A stretch of 64,000 nucleotides of DNA from Methylobacter sp. S3L5C. GTDB lineage: Bacteria; Pseudomonadota; Gammaproteobacteria; Methylococcales; Methylomonadaceae. The stretch is from contig NZ_CP076024.1 in NCBI RefSeq assembly GCF_022788635.1, positions 2,542,001 through 2,606,000 on the forward strand, written 5' to 3'. The translations under genes and the position numbers were made by a program. The notes beneath the pieces are model-generated. The model was given only the letters and a program-made list of their open reading frames with translations. It ran no database searches and was not told the origin of the DNA. Numbering within the stretch: position 1 is the first letter of the stretch; each line of letters starts with the position of its first letter. Below, piece by piece: positions 44,931-53,758 of the stretch.

Positions 44931-47020
44931 TAATTAGGTCTTTGATTTCTTTTGCTGCCGAAGTCGAACGTAGAGCTAATAAACGTACCTCAGAGGCCAC
45001 CACAGAAAACCCTTTACCATGCGCTCCTGCACTTGCCGCTTCTATCGCAGCATTTAACGCTAATATATTTGTTTGAAAGGCTAAGCCATCAATAACTTCA
45101 ACTATACCAATCATGGTGCTAGCACTTTTAGAAATACTATCCATAGTTTTGATCACTTCATCTACTGCTGATCCGCCTTTGGTAGTTAAAGTTGAAGTAC
45201 TTAATACCATATTATTAGCGACTCTAGCGTTTTCAGCATTTTGTTTAACTGTAGAGGCTAATTCTTCCATAGTGGCGGAGTTTTCTTCTAGGCTAGACGC
45301 CTGTTGTTCTGTACGCTGTGATAGATCTAAAAAACCAGCTGCAATCTCGGAAGCCGAGCTATTAATGACGCTAACGGCAGATATAATTTCATTAATCAGC
45401 GATAACAGTGAGCTACGCGTATCATTAATACCTTGTGCAGTTATGCCAAATAACCCTGAGTATTTTTTATCAATACGCTGCGTTAAGTCGCCTATAGCAA
45501 GAGCATTGGCTATGCGACCTATGTCACTTAAGGCATTTTCAGAAGTTTTATTTAAGTTATTTGAAAGCTCAGCTAATGTTTTAGCGAAACCTTGATGACG
45601 GTTTTCGTCCATGCGATAACTAAAGTCACCGTGCACAGCAGCATTTACCGAATGGTTGATATCGGTAATGATAGCTTGTAAATTTTCGCTCATATTAGCC
45701 ATTGCTGCAGTAATGCTTTCGCTGTCACCTTGGCGTACCGATAATGTGTTATCTAAATGGCCTGCGGCAATTTGTCGTGCTACGTAGGCCACATCATCAG
45801 GATTACCGCCGATTTTATGTAATAAGCCACTATTCAAGCTGTTGATGGTGCGGCTAATTTCTAATTCAAAACCCGTTTTATCGCTTAAATCAATTTGCTG
45901 AGTAAAATCACCTTTTATTATGCAATCAACGTGATTTTGCAATTGTGAAATGATGCGCTGCAACTCATTTTGCATTAAGTCGATGGCCGCTAATAAGCTA
46001 TGATCATCACCTTTTGTGAGGTTAATGTCATTATCTAAATGCCCTAGAGCTATTTGTTTAGCAATAACAACTACATCACTAGGCTCACCGCCCAATTGGA
46101 TAACAAAGCTGTGAGCAATAGCAAAGCCTAGAATCATAGAGGCCGCTAGAGATGTCAGTAAAATAGCTAGCATTAATAAATTGCCGGTATGGGTTTTTTC
46201 AGTAGCTAAGGCTTCGTCGGCTAAGGTGCGCTGAATAAGAATAGGTATAATTTTATCTATCACTAGCCGATGGCTTTTATATAGCTTAGTCAAGCGTGGT
46301 AGTATGGTTGTCACCGAGGCGCGGTCGGATTCTTGTATAGCAGGTATTAATTCTGCCAAAACTAAATTATAAAATTGATAGGCCGATAGATAAGATTGTT
46401 CTAAAAACAATGGCGCTAATTCACCTGTTAAGCCTTGATTTAACCAATATTGATGACGGGTATCATACTCATCTTTTAGCTGCTTAAATTTACTAATCAA
46501 TAAGGCTTGATCTTTTTTGTCAGTAGCGTTGGCTAACTCAAGCATCACTAAATAAGACTCTAAAATATATTCAGGAGGTGGTAACACATCAGCTACCAAG
46601 TCTTTGCCTTGGGCTATACGTTGATAAAGCGGGCTATTAATTTGTAATTCGTTAAGCGTTTTAAAAGACCAAAATCCATAAGCTACAAAGCCTATGGTAA
46701 ACATCGCTAATAACAATAAAAAGCGTTTTTTGACAGTAAGTGCTGCGATTATTTTATTCATTAATTAATTAACCAAAGTAGATAGTATGATCCAGTTATT
46801 CGCTCTTTGCGAAGATAATTCATTGAATTTTAACGATTTAGGTTTTTAACAATCATGATTCACTGAAGTTATTTTCTTTTAATAACAATGTGTTATATCT
46901 AATAGCGAAAAATGGGTATGATGATATCTTGATCTATTCAAACATATTGTAAAGTTATCACTGGCAAGCAAATTAATAAGCATAGGGGATAATAGAATCC
47001 AATTTAGTTACATGTCTTGA

Positions 47021-47479
47021 ATGAGACCTTTACATTCTGACGCGATAGGGTTGTCAGGAGTTAAAGCGCAATACGGCCAATCAACATTACTACGTCTTTA
47101 TAACAATCTGCCTCCTACGGGTAGTGATACGCACGGTTTTGGTATGAAAGAGTCGAATATTCATCTTCATAATGGTCATGCCGCACCCGAATCGGATGGC
47201 GGGCCTTATGAAAATCGGGAGACAGAGGTTGGGCAATTTTATGATTATCATTGGTCTAATCGACGTGCCGGCTTTAATAGGACATATCCAACATCCACCT
47301 ATACAGATAAGCTAGGGGATAAATGGCCTTGCGAAGGTAATTGGAAAGAAACTCAAGATTCGTTGTGGTGGCATGATCATACTGATTTGTTTACCGCCCA
47401 AAATGTTGTTAAGTGTCTAGTTTCTTTTTACAGCGTTTTTAGTGACGACATTAACCTCGATACCCTTGATGAAAGTTGA
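47021..47479 (+). pseudogene. Multicopper oxidase fragment, first cupredoxin domain
   Basis: A 152-aa fragment. HLHNGH and WWHDH are the first two of the four His-x-His copper motifs of multicopper oxidases. The C-terminal copper site (HCH with the type 1 ligands) and any signal peptide are absent. The family is normally about 500 aa or more, so this is a truncated remnant. A 42-codon frame follows at 47510, with no motif and uncertain status. Confidence 0.7.
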
Positions 47480-47670
47480 AAAGGCGGCTTAAGATAGGAA
47501 GAATAACCATGTTCATCATCACGATTTACCATATTAATCGCCATAAAGCTTACGGTGATGAATGTCTCTATATGGCCGAACTTGCTCTGTCAAAATTGAA
47601 GGATCACTACCGACCCACAGTTGCCATTCGCCTTTAATTTTCAGATGACAGCTTACTAATTTAAAGCTGT

Positions 47671-47755
47671 TAGTACCATTCCTCGCTAGAATTTGAATAC
47701 CGCGATTCTATAAGAAGGCTCCTTAAGAAATTATCCTATGTTACTTGACCATTAC
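47671..47755 (+). repeat. Decayed right end of an IS3 element A relative
   Basis: The bases match 32985-33055 of IS3 element A with scattered substitutions: CTAGAATTTGAA, CTTAAGAAA and TTACTTGACCATTACA. It is the orfB C-terminal end and terminal repeat of an older copy, with no other part nearby. Confidence 0.65.
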
Positions 47756-48346
47756 ATTTAATTGTGGAGCTATCGTCGCATAAACTATCCGAAATATACT
47801 ATTTGACTGATAATACGTTTAGTGTAAAATATTTATTTTTCAAATTAAATTTTCTGCATATTATATGCATATTTTTTCTGAAAATGTAATTTATAATTTT
47901 CAATTAAATTAATACTTCGGATAGTTATAGTAATTGGCACTTCACGAATAATAAGGTTTGTGGCGTTAATGGCTAACTAAACTTATGAAAAATGTAGAGT
48001 CGGATGTCGAATTAAATATTAACCAATTGAAATTAAAAAGTTAATTATTGGTGTTTTTCTTTTTTCACTAATGCGTCTCTAAGTAACTAACAACTATTAC
48101 GTGCACCGATGACTAATCAAGAATTGGCAGCATTAAAGTTGGAAATTTAAAAAACAGATAACGTCCCTTAAAGGGATTAAAGGTTATTCTCTGTGTGAAC
48201 TTACAGTGAGGTACATTGAATATTTAATTTGTAAAAGTTATATCTTAAAAAACCAAGTCATATTTTGCAAAAAACAATTAATCCTATTGCCGTATATCTA
48301 TATTTATAAACGCTGAAATTAGAACAATATTTTGATTGCCAACATA
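47756..48346. other. AT-rich upstream region with an inverted repeat
   Basis: AACTATCCGAA at 47783-47793 and its complement TTCGGATAGTT at 47917-47927 flank about 120 AT-rich bases. No gene is visible. A related motif occurs at 49982 and 50125 near the next regulator gene. The region may hold the promoter of the response regulator at 48347. Confidence 0.4.
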
Positions 48347-48369
48347 ATGAAAACAATACTAGTACTCAG

Positions 48370-49065
48370 TCAATCTGATAATGTCGGATAAAGTTTCTTC
48401 AGTTTTATCCGTGCATCCTCCGTGGTAAACCGCCATTTCATAGGCCGAGCAATAGTATTTCTTTTTTCTTGCCACGCTAAAATTTCTGTTTTTAACATTT
48501 CTTGATCTGGAATGCGGCGATCCATACATTGCCGTGACAGGATGCTTAATTCTATCTCGGCCATATTTAACCAACTGCCATGCTTGGGCGTGTAGTGTAT
48601 TTCTAGTTTTTCAAGAATTCTTCTCGCCTCTTTTGGCTCAAATGCCTTATATAAAGAGGCACCAGTATGGGTATTCAGATTATCCATAACCAGGGTAATA
48701 CGTTTAGCCTGCGGGTAATGGACATCAACCAGGTTACGAATTTGATGCGCCCAATCAATGGCCGTTCTTTGATCGGTTACCTCAACAAACCGTTTGCCCT
48801 GCAAGGGTTCAAAAAACATAAAAATATTGCTCACTCCATTACGCTCATATTCCGTGTCGTACCGAGCGACCGTGCCAGGCTTTGCCGGTATTGGTGTTCG
48901 CGTGTCTTTAATCTGTTGCTTGCTGCTTTCATCCATGCAAATCAGTGGTTGCGCTTCATCATAAGGTCGCTTGTAAACCTCAAGCGTATCTTCCATAGCA
49001 CAAACAAACTCAGCATTTTTTTTAGCCGGAATACACCACTCTTTATTTTGCCAGGGTTTTAATTC
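48370..49065 (-). CDS. IS630 transposase, catalytic frame (copy 2)
   Basis: The same catalytic frame as copy 1, entered through an A8 run on the coding strand; the internal ATG is at 48996. DDE residues are present (Asp in ICMDESSKQ, Asp in LVMDNLNTH, Glu in NMAEIEL). Confidence 0.85.
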   Translation of the reverse strand, partial: ELKPWQNKEWCIPAKKNAEFVCAMEDTLEVYKRPYDEAQPLICMDESSKQQIKDTRTPIPAKPGTVARYDTEYERNGVSNIFMFFEPLQGKRFVEVTDQRTAIDWAHQIRNLVDVHYPQAKRITLVMDNLNTHTGASLYKAFEPKEARRILEKLEIHYTPKHGSWLNMAEIELSILSRQCMDRRIPDQEMLKTEILAWQEKRNTIARPMKWRFTTEDARIKLKKLYPTLSD

Positions 49066-49505
49066 GTTTTTTTTAAGGTTTGCCGGATAGTTTCATGCGA
49101 TACACTTTCAATATAACCCAGCTCAACCATCTGCTGTCCAAGTAAACGTAATGTCCAGCGACTACGCCCTTCAGGTGCATCGCCACAACTTAACGCGATC
49201 AAACGGGCTTCATTCTCTCCATCAATAGTACGACTTCTAACCCGAATTGACTTTGCCCGGTTTAAAGCCGATTCCAAGCCTTCTTGAACCAGTCGCTCCC
49301 GGACTCGTTCAACGGTACGTCTTGAAATACCAAAAGCTTCACTTATTGGCCGGTCCAGCCATTTTTCTCCTAACTCGCTAACATCCGCTTTCAGCAGTAT
49401 TTCAGCGTGTAACCTTTTATGAGCGGCCACTTTTCCGGTATGAATCAAACTTCCCAAATAAGCGCGTTCATCTTCCGTTAGTCGTACTATGTATTTCTTT
49501 TTCAA
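49059..49505 (-). CDS. IS630 transposase, first frame (copy 2)
   Basis: 148 aa, nearly identical to the copy 1 protein, with the same eight-base A run at its end. See copy 1. Confidence 0.85.
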   Translation of the reverse strand: MKKKYIVRLTEDERAYLGSLIHTGKVAAHKRLHAEILLKADVSELGEKWLDRPISEAFGISRRTVERVRERLVQEGLESALNRAKSIRVRSRTIDGENEARLIALSCGDAPEGRSRWTLRLLGQQMVELGYIESVSHETIRQTLKKTN

Positions 49506-49961
49506 TGGTGTTTATTAATGGCAATGTAAAGACATTATATGGGGGCTATCATTCGACATATCAACGCTGACTGAGTACTAGTCGTTGATGATGATGTCTT
49601 TCAGCACCAAATAATCAATGATGCTCTTAGGGATGAAAACTATAAAATAATTTCCAGGTTCAATGGCGAATCTGCCCTGACTTTGTTATTTAGGCAACGT
49701 CCTGATCTCATTTTAATGGATATTAATATGCCTGATTATAATGGCATGGAGATACTGAAAAAGATAAAAAGTTATAAGCATCTTACTGGTGTACCTATTG
49801 TCATGATAACCAATATCCAGGCTAAAGATATGGTTATGCAAAGTTTACAACAAGGTGCTGTTAATTATATCGTCAAGCCTTTTACGCGTTATTTGCTGAT
49901 AGAAAAGGTAAGGACTGCATTAGCCATTGATGTCTCAGATCTGGAAAATACCAGCAAATAA

Positions 49962-50400
49962 GCCGATAGATTTGATCTGTCAATACTTCGGACATTTTAT
50001 GCCGCGATAGCGGTATAGGTTCGCTGTCTATCGATTACCTACCCCTGCCAGTTTGAAGCGTAAAGGTCTTTGACGTATTTAGCTATTGTCATCGATGACT
50101 GCATATTTACATGCTGGAGGCCTCCTAAAACTGTCCGAAAGTATTGTAGTTAAATTGAAGCCAAATAATTCTTTTAATTGCCCAATTAAAAACACTATTT
50201 AATTGATAAAATGTGCAGTATATTTAATCTGTAAATTACATATTTTATGTGTTGTATTGGATTTTTTCTAAAAATGTAATAGTTTCTATTGGCGCTGATA
50301 TTCATTAAGAAGCTCAATCAACTTAAATTCTTATTGATTGGCAGTCAAAATCAGCGACAAACAACACTCATTCGAAAAAAGAAGCGCAAACTTAAACATA
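49962..50400. other. Spacer before the HD-GYP-type regulator
   Basis: No gene is visible. Features are a small CCGC-GATA-GCGG hairpin near 50010, the palindrome GGAGGCCTCC near 50118, and CAATACTT-CGGACA (49982) opposing TGTCCGAAAGTATTG (50125). An AT-rich stretch with ATTTTTTCTAAAAATGTAAT follows; a very similar string occurs at 47869, upstream of the other regulator gene. Confidence 0.35.
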
Positions 50401-51156
50401 ATGAGCTTAACTTTAAAACCTACCGTTCTCATCATAGATGACAGTCCTGATGTTATTAATCTGCTATCGGGACTGCTCAAAACCAGTTATAAGGTAAAAG
50501 CGGCTACTTCTGGCGAAAAAGGACTTACTATTGTTCAAAACGATAACGCTATCGACCTCATATTATTAGACGTCATAATGCCTGGTCTTTCCGGCTTCGA
50601 GGTTTGTAAGCAATTAAAAGCCGACGCCAACACTGCGGATATCCCTGTCATATTTATCACGGCGATGAGCGATCTTGATGATGAGCTACAGGGATTAAAA
50701 CTCGGTGCGGTTGACTATATTACCAAGTCTGTCAGCCCGGCTATCTTGCTGGCACGAGTAGGGAACTATTTAAAAATTAAAGCGGCTAATGACTTTTTAA
50801 AAGATAAAAGTGAGTTTATCAAAGTACAGATCACTAAAAGATCCGACCAACTAGCCGCCATTCACGATATAGCCATTCTGCTATTAATTGCGCTTGCAAA
50901 AACAGGTAACCAGGAAACGGACAAGCCTTTGCAGCTAAATACGTTTTATGTAAAGGCGTTAGCCAAGCATCTGCAAAATCACCCTCAGTTTAAACAATTC
51001 CTCACCGAAAAAGCCATACAAATGACACTTGAGAGTCGAGGTACGCATTTTGATCCTGACATAATGGATACCTTTATGGTATTAGCTGAAAGCTTTAGAG
51101 AAATTGCTAAATGCTACTCGGATAATAATGACTTGGCATTCAACCTAGACTTTTAA
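50401..51156 (+). CDS. Response regulator with a catalytically deleted HD-GYP domain
   Basis: The protein has 252 aa from the ATG start. An intact receiver domain (1-125) has phospho-Asp57 (LLDVIMPG) and Lys in DYITKSVSP. The second domain starts like an RpfG-type HD-GYP domain (LIALAKTGNQETD, YVKALAKHLQNHPQF, FLTEKAIQM) and ends like one (SRGTHFDPDIMDTF). The middle with the HD metal site and the GYP motif is absent. The joint is in frame. Such a protein cannot hydrolyse cyclic di-GMP and may act by binding partners. The receiver is strikingly similar to the one in the kinase at 55277. Confidence 0.85.
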   Translation: MSLTLKPTVLIIDDSPDVINLLSGLLKTSYKVKAATSGEKGLTIVQNDNAIDLILLDVIMPGLSGFEVCKQLKADANTADIPVIFITAMSDLDDELQGLKLGAVDYITKSVSPAILLARVGNYLKIKAANDFLKDKSEFIKVQITKRSDQLAAIHDIAILLLIALAKTGNQETDKPLQLNTFYVKALAKHLQNHPQFKQFLTEKAIQMTLESRGTHFDPDIMDTFMVLAESFREIAKCYSDNNDLAFNLDF

Positions 51157-51224
51157 ATAAACTTAAACCACATCATTCTCATAGCCGGCATCAACCGCAC
51201 AGTACCTAACAGGAAAATTTTATA

Positions 51225-52100
51225 ATGCATGAAGATATAGAACAACTTAAAGATAAATTTTGTATCACTGCCACCGACACTGAACTCCTGCGTCAAGCGG
51301 GTACATTGCTGGCAGATTTTATGCCGGAATTTATTGAAAAGTGGTATGCATGGCTAAAGCAACAAGAAGAATTTTCACTGTTTTTTGGATCAAACAGCAG
51401 TAACTTAAAGCGGGTTCAAGAGCAGCAATCCATCCACTGGCAAAGTTTTTTTGTAGGACATATCAACAATAATTATATCAAAGAACGACGCCATATCGGC
51501 GAAGTCCATGCCCGCATTGGTTTACCCAACGATATTTATTTTGCCGGTATGTCTATAGCTTCTCAATTGTTATCTGATGAACTCTGGAATATCAAACCAA
51601 TGCCCGCTAATATCGGTGCTATAGCCAATGCGCTAACAAAACATCTTTTTCTTGATTCTTACTTGGTCATAGACGAAATTGCCCGTATTCAAAATCTTCG
51701 TTTGTCCGAAAGCCATAAAGCCATGATGGAGATGTCAACACCGGTAACACCTATCTGGGAAGGCATATTGTTATTACCTCTGCTTGGCATTCTGGATTCA
51801 AGCCGTACCCAAGAGATCATGAATAAGTCGCTGTCCAAGATATCTGAAGAGCGCACCAAAGTATTTATTTTGGATATTAGTGGGGTAGCTTCGGTAGATA
51901 CTGCGGTCGCCAATCAATTAATAAAAATTACCAAAGCCACTCAATTAATGGGGTGTAGCGCTATTATTTCCGGAATATCTCCAGCGATTGCCCGAACCAT
52001 TGTTGAGCTTGGAGTAAACATCGGCGAAATAAAAACGACATCTACGCTACGCGATGCCTTCGAAATCGCCTTAAAACTGATCAACGTTACGGTTTCTTAA
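51225..52100 (+). CDS. rsbR: RsbR-type stressosome protein with globin sensor and STAS domains
   Basis: The protein has 291 aa. The N-terminal domain (1-160) is a globin-coupled-sensor fold with the proximal haem ligand His95 in EVHARIGLPNDIY, so it probably binds haem and senses O2 or another gas. The C-terminal STAS domain (about 170-285) contains DISGVASVDTAVANQL, with the Thr phosphorylated in B. subtilis RsbR. In stressosomes, RsbR and RsbS form a large cytoplasmic scaffold that holds the kinase RsbT. It is the first gene of the module rsbR-rsbS-rsbTX. Confidence 0.9.
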   Translation: MHEDIEQLKDKFCITATDTELLRQAGTLLADFMPEFIEKWYAWLKQQEEFSLFFGSNSSNLKRVQEQQSIHWQSFFVGHINNNYIKERRHIGEVHARIGLPNDIYFAGMSIASQLLSDELWNIKPMPANIGAIANALTKHLFLDSYLVIDEIARIQNLRLSESHKAMMEMSTPVTPIWEGILLLPLLGILDSSRTQEIMNKSLSKISEERTKVFILDISGVASVDTAVANQLIKITKATQLMGCSAIISGISPAIARTIVELGVNIGEIKTTSTLRDAFEIALKLINVTVS

Positions 52101-52132
52101 GTAAAACATGATCGGTAATCAGTCGCTTAGCC

Positions 52133-52513
52133 ATGAGTATCAATATGTCCGAACATAGCGGCGTTTCCATGAGTCGAATGAATGATCGATTGTCCGTCAT
52201 TTTACAAGGCGATGTTGCGCCGGAGATGCTGTCGGTATTAAGTACTGATATGCTTGAGTACATACAAATTAACAGGATTACTTTAGTTATTTTTGATATA
52301 TCCGCAATCGCCATTTTGGATCTCACTGAATTTAACGCCTTACATCGCATTGTGCTCATGACAAAGCTAATGGGCGCCCAAACTATTTTTACTGGTTTTA
52401 ATTCGGGTATGGTAGCTTTTTTAATCTCGGCGGGTGCTGACATTTCAGGTATCAATACAGCCTCCGGACTTGATGATATAGACAGAGTCCTGAGCTTTTT
52501 AAAAGGCGATTAA
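52133..52513 (+). CDS. rsbS: RsbS-type STAS-domain antagonist with altered phosphosite
   Basis: The protein has 126 aa, or 122 from the ATG at 52145. It is a single STAS domain. In RsbS the phosphorylated Ser follows an Asp (VDS); here the same place reads ILDLTEFN, with Leu64 in place of the Ser and Thr65 next to it. The phosphoacceptor may have moved by one residue or been lost. It would bind the kinase in the stressosome. The TAATG overlap couples it to the next gene. The start has no strong ribosome site. Confidence 0.82.
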   Translation: MSINMSEHSGVSMSRMNDRLSVILQGDVAPEMLSVLSTDMLEYIQINRITLVIFDISAIAILDLTEFNALHRIVLMTKLMGAQTIFTGFNSGMVAFLISAGADISGINTASGLDDIDRVLSFLKGD

Positions 52514-53625
52514 TGACTATGCTGAAAGAAAATATTTCTTCTACAAACAATCGCTTTTTTATCGCTAATCATCTAGACCTAACAATTGCCATTACCCAAA
52601 CGCTAAGCTGGCAACCTTTGCTTGGAGCCAGTGCCGTTGACAAATCCTTTATTGCCACTATCGTTTCCGAATTGGCGAGTAATATTATTAAATATGCAAA
52701 ATCAGGTTATATAGAGTTACGTTCTTACGAAAGGCCTGGCAATGTTGAAATTGACGTGGTTGCAATCGATAACGGCCCGGGCATCGTTAATGTAAAGCAA
52801 GCCATGCAGGAGCATTTTAGTTCAGGTGGTACCCTCGGCTTGGGCTTGTCGGGTGTCAAGCGCATTGCCGATGATTTTGAAATATATTCCACTGTCGGTT
52901 ATGGCACCTGTGTATTTGCAAGAAAAAAAATAAAAATTAATGCTGTTCAGCAAGTTTTATCACTCACAACGGCCAGCTATTGTTCAAATTCAGAAAGACT
53001 TGCCGCATTTAGAGATGCCAGCTTGGTCGAACCTGCCTCTACTATCAACTTTGAAATTGGTAAGTGTATACGCGCCTATCCGGGACAAATCGTCTCTGGT
53101 GATCAAGTACTGGCTTTACCTTTAGAGGATGGTTATTTTCTGGCCATCATAGATGCTACCGGCCATGGCCCGGATGCACATAAAATGGCGCTGGTGCTTC
53201 TTGCCGCCGTAAAAAAAATTGCCTCACGCAACTTGGTCGACATAATGAGCAAACTTTATGAGCTCGCAAAAGGCACAATAGGTGCTGCAATTGGTTTAGC
53301 CTTTTTTGATGCCAATAAACAGACGGTCTATTGTGCGGGTATAGGCAATACCAGTCTTGTGGTATTTAACGATAAAAAATGGCGTGGCGTTTCTCGTGAT
53401 GGCATACTTGGACAACGCTCGCCCAGCTTTATGGAACAATCCACACCCTTCAATCCAGGCGACATGGCTATTATGTTTACTGATGGTTTATCAGAATCAT
53501 TGGCAAATAACGAAGCCATCAAGCTGCGCTTTCAAGATGCAAATACTATCGCCTATCGTCTGGTGGATGTACTCGGCAAGACTTACGATGACGCCTCGTG
53601 CATAGTTCTAAAATGGAACAAATAA
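52513..53625 (+). CDS. RsbT-RsbX fusion: switch kinase plus PP2C phosphatase
   Basis: The protein has 370 aa. The N-terminal half (about 10-140) is an RsbT-like GHKL ATPase with ELASNIIKYA, DNGPGI and GTLGLGLSGVKRI. The C-terminal half (about 175-370) is a SpoIIE/RsbX-type PP2C phosphatase with SGDQVLAL, IIDATGHG, FTDGLSES and DDASCIVL metal-site segments. In Bacillus, RsbT phosphorylates RsbS and RsbR, and RsbX removes the phosphates; here one polypeptide carries both activities. It overlaps rsbS by one base and the next gene by 13. Confidence 0.88.
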   Translation: MTMLKENISSTNNRFFIANHLDLTIAITQTLSWQPLLGASAVDKSFIATIVSELASNIIKYAKSGYIELRSYERPGNVEIDVVAIDNGPGIVNVKQAMQEHFSSGGTLGLGLSGVKRIADDFEIYSTVGYGTCVFARKKIKINAVQQVLSLTTASYCSNSERLAAFRDASLVEPASTINFEIGKCIRAYPGQIVSGDQVLALPLEDGYFLAIIDATGHGPDAHKMALVLLAAVKKIASRNLVDIMSKLYELAKGTIGAAIGLAFFDANKQTVYCAGIGNTSLVVFNDKKWRGVSRDGILGQRSPSFMEQSTPFNPGDMAIMFTDGLSESLANNEAIKLRFQDANTIAYRLVDVLGKTYDDASCIVLKWNK

Positions 53626-53758
53626 GTCACCTGGATTACCTGGGTCAAATTAATCTGGCCACCGACAGATCAATCGTTGATACACGTAATAAAGTTCGTG
53701 AAATTGCGACCTTACTCAAGCTGGGCTTAATCACTACTACGCATTTGGCCTCAGAGAT
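53613..53758 (+). pseudogene. RsbT-like ATPase or kinase gene, 5' fragment cut by IS4
   Basis: The frame MEQISHLDYLGQINLATDRS then IVDTRNKVREIATLLKLGLI and THLASEI matches the start of an RsbT-like switch kinase or phosphatase-linked ATPase (helix IVxxRxxVRExAxxLGL, then ASEIS). The IS4 copy 2 cuts it after 48 codons. The 13-base overlap with the upstream stop shows it was part of the operon. Confidence 0.65.

Larger units (their letters stand above)
42728..46761 (-). pseudogene. Methyl-accepting chemotaxis protein, split by ISNCY
   Basis: The parts 44931-46761 and 42728-43020 join through TAATTA to give exactly 708 codons. The protein has an N-terminal helix (residues 13-32), a four-helix-like periplasmic sensor, a second helix near 190-210, and repeated HAMP-like segments with GGEPSDV and GGNPDDV. 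It ends in a signalling domain whose hairpin tip reads [22 protein letters not shown]. It would control the CheA kinase. The insertion removes the last 90 or so residues of the signalling domain from the expressed fragment. Confidence 0.9.
48362..49578 (-). mobile_element. IS630-family element, copy 2
   Basis: 1217 bp, inserted in CTAG with TA on both sides, in the opposite orientation to copy 1 at 24717-25934. The proteins differ from copy 1 at only a few residues, so both insertions are recent. Confidence 0.9.
48347..49961 (+). pseudogene. CheY-like response regulator, split by IS630 copy 2
   Basis: The parts 48347-48361 and 49581-49961 join at CTAG to a 131-aa single receiver domain: MKTILVVDDDVFQHQII with the acidic pair, the phospho-Asp in LILMDINMPDYNG and the Lys in YIVKPFTR. 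All receiver key residues are present. The IS630 insertion falls after codon 5, so only the long 3' part could be made, without its first strand. It would have received phosphate from a histidine kinase nearby. Confidence 0.88.

Noticed and set aside
49962-50400. Riboswitch or GEMM-type cyclic di-GMP RNA before the HD-GYP regulator
   Set aside because: Only short unrelated hairpins are visible; no conserved GEMM core could be recognised.
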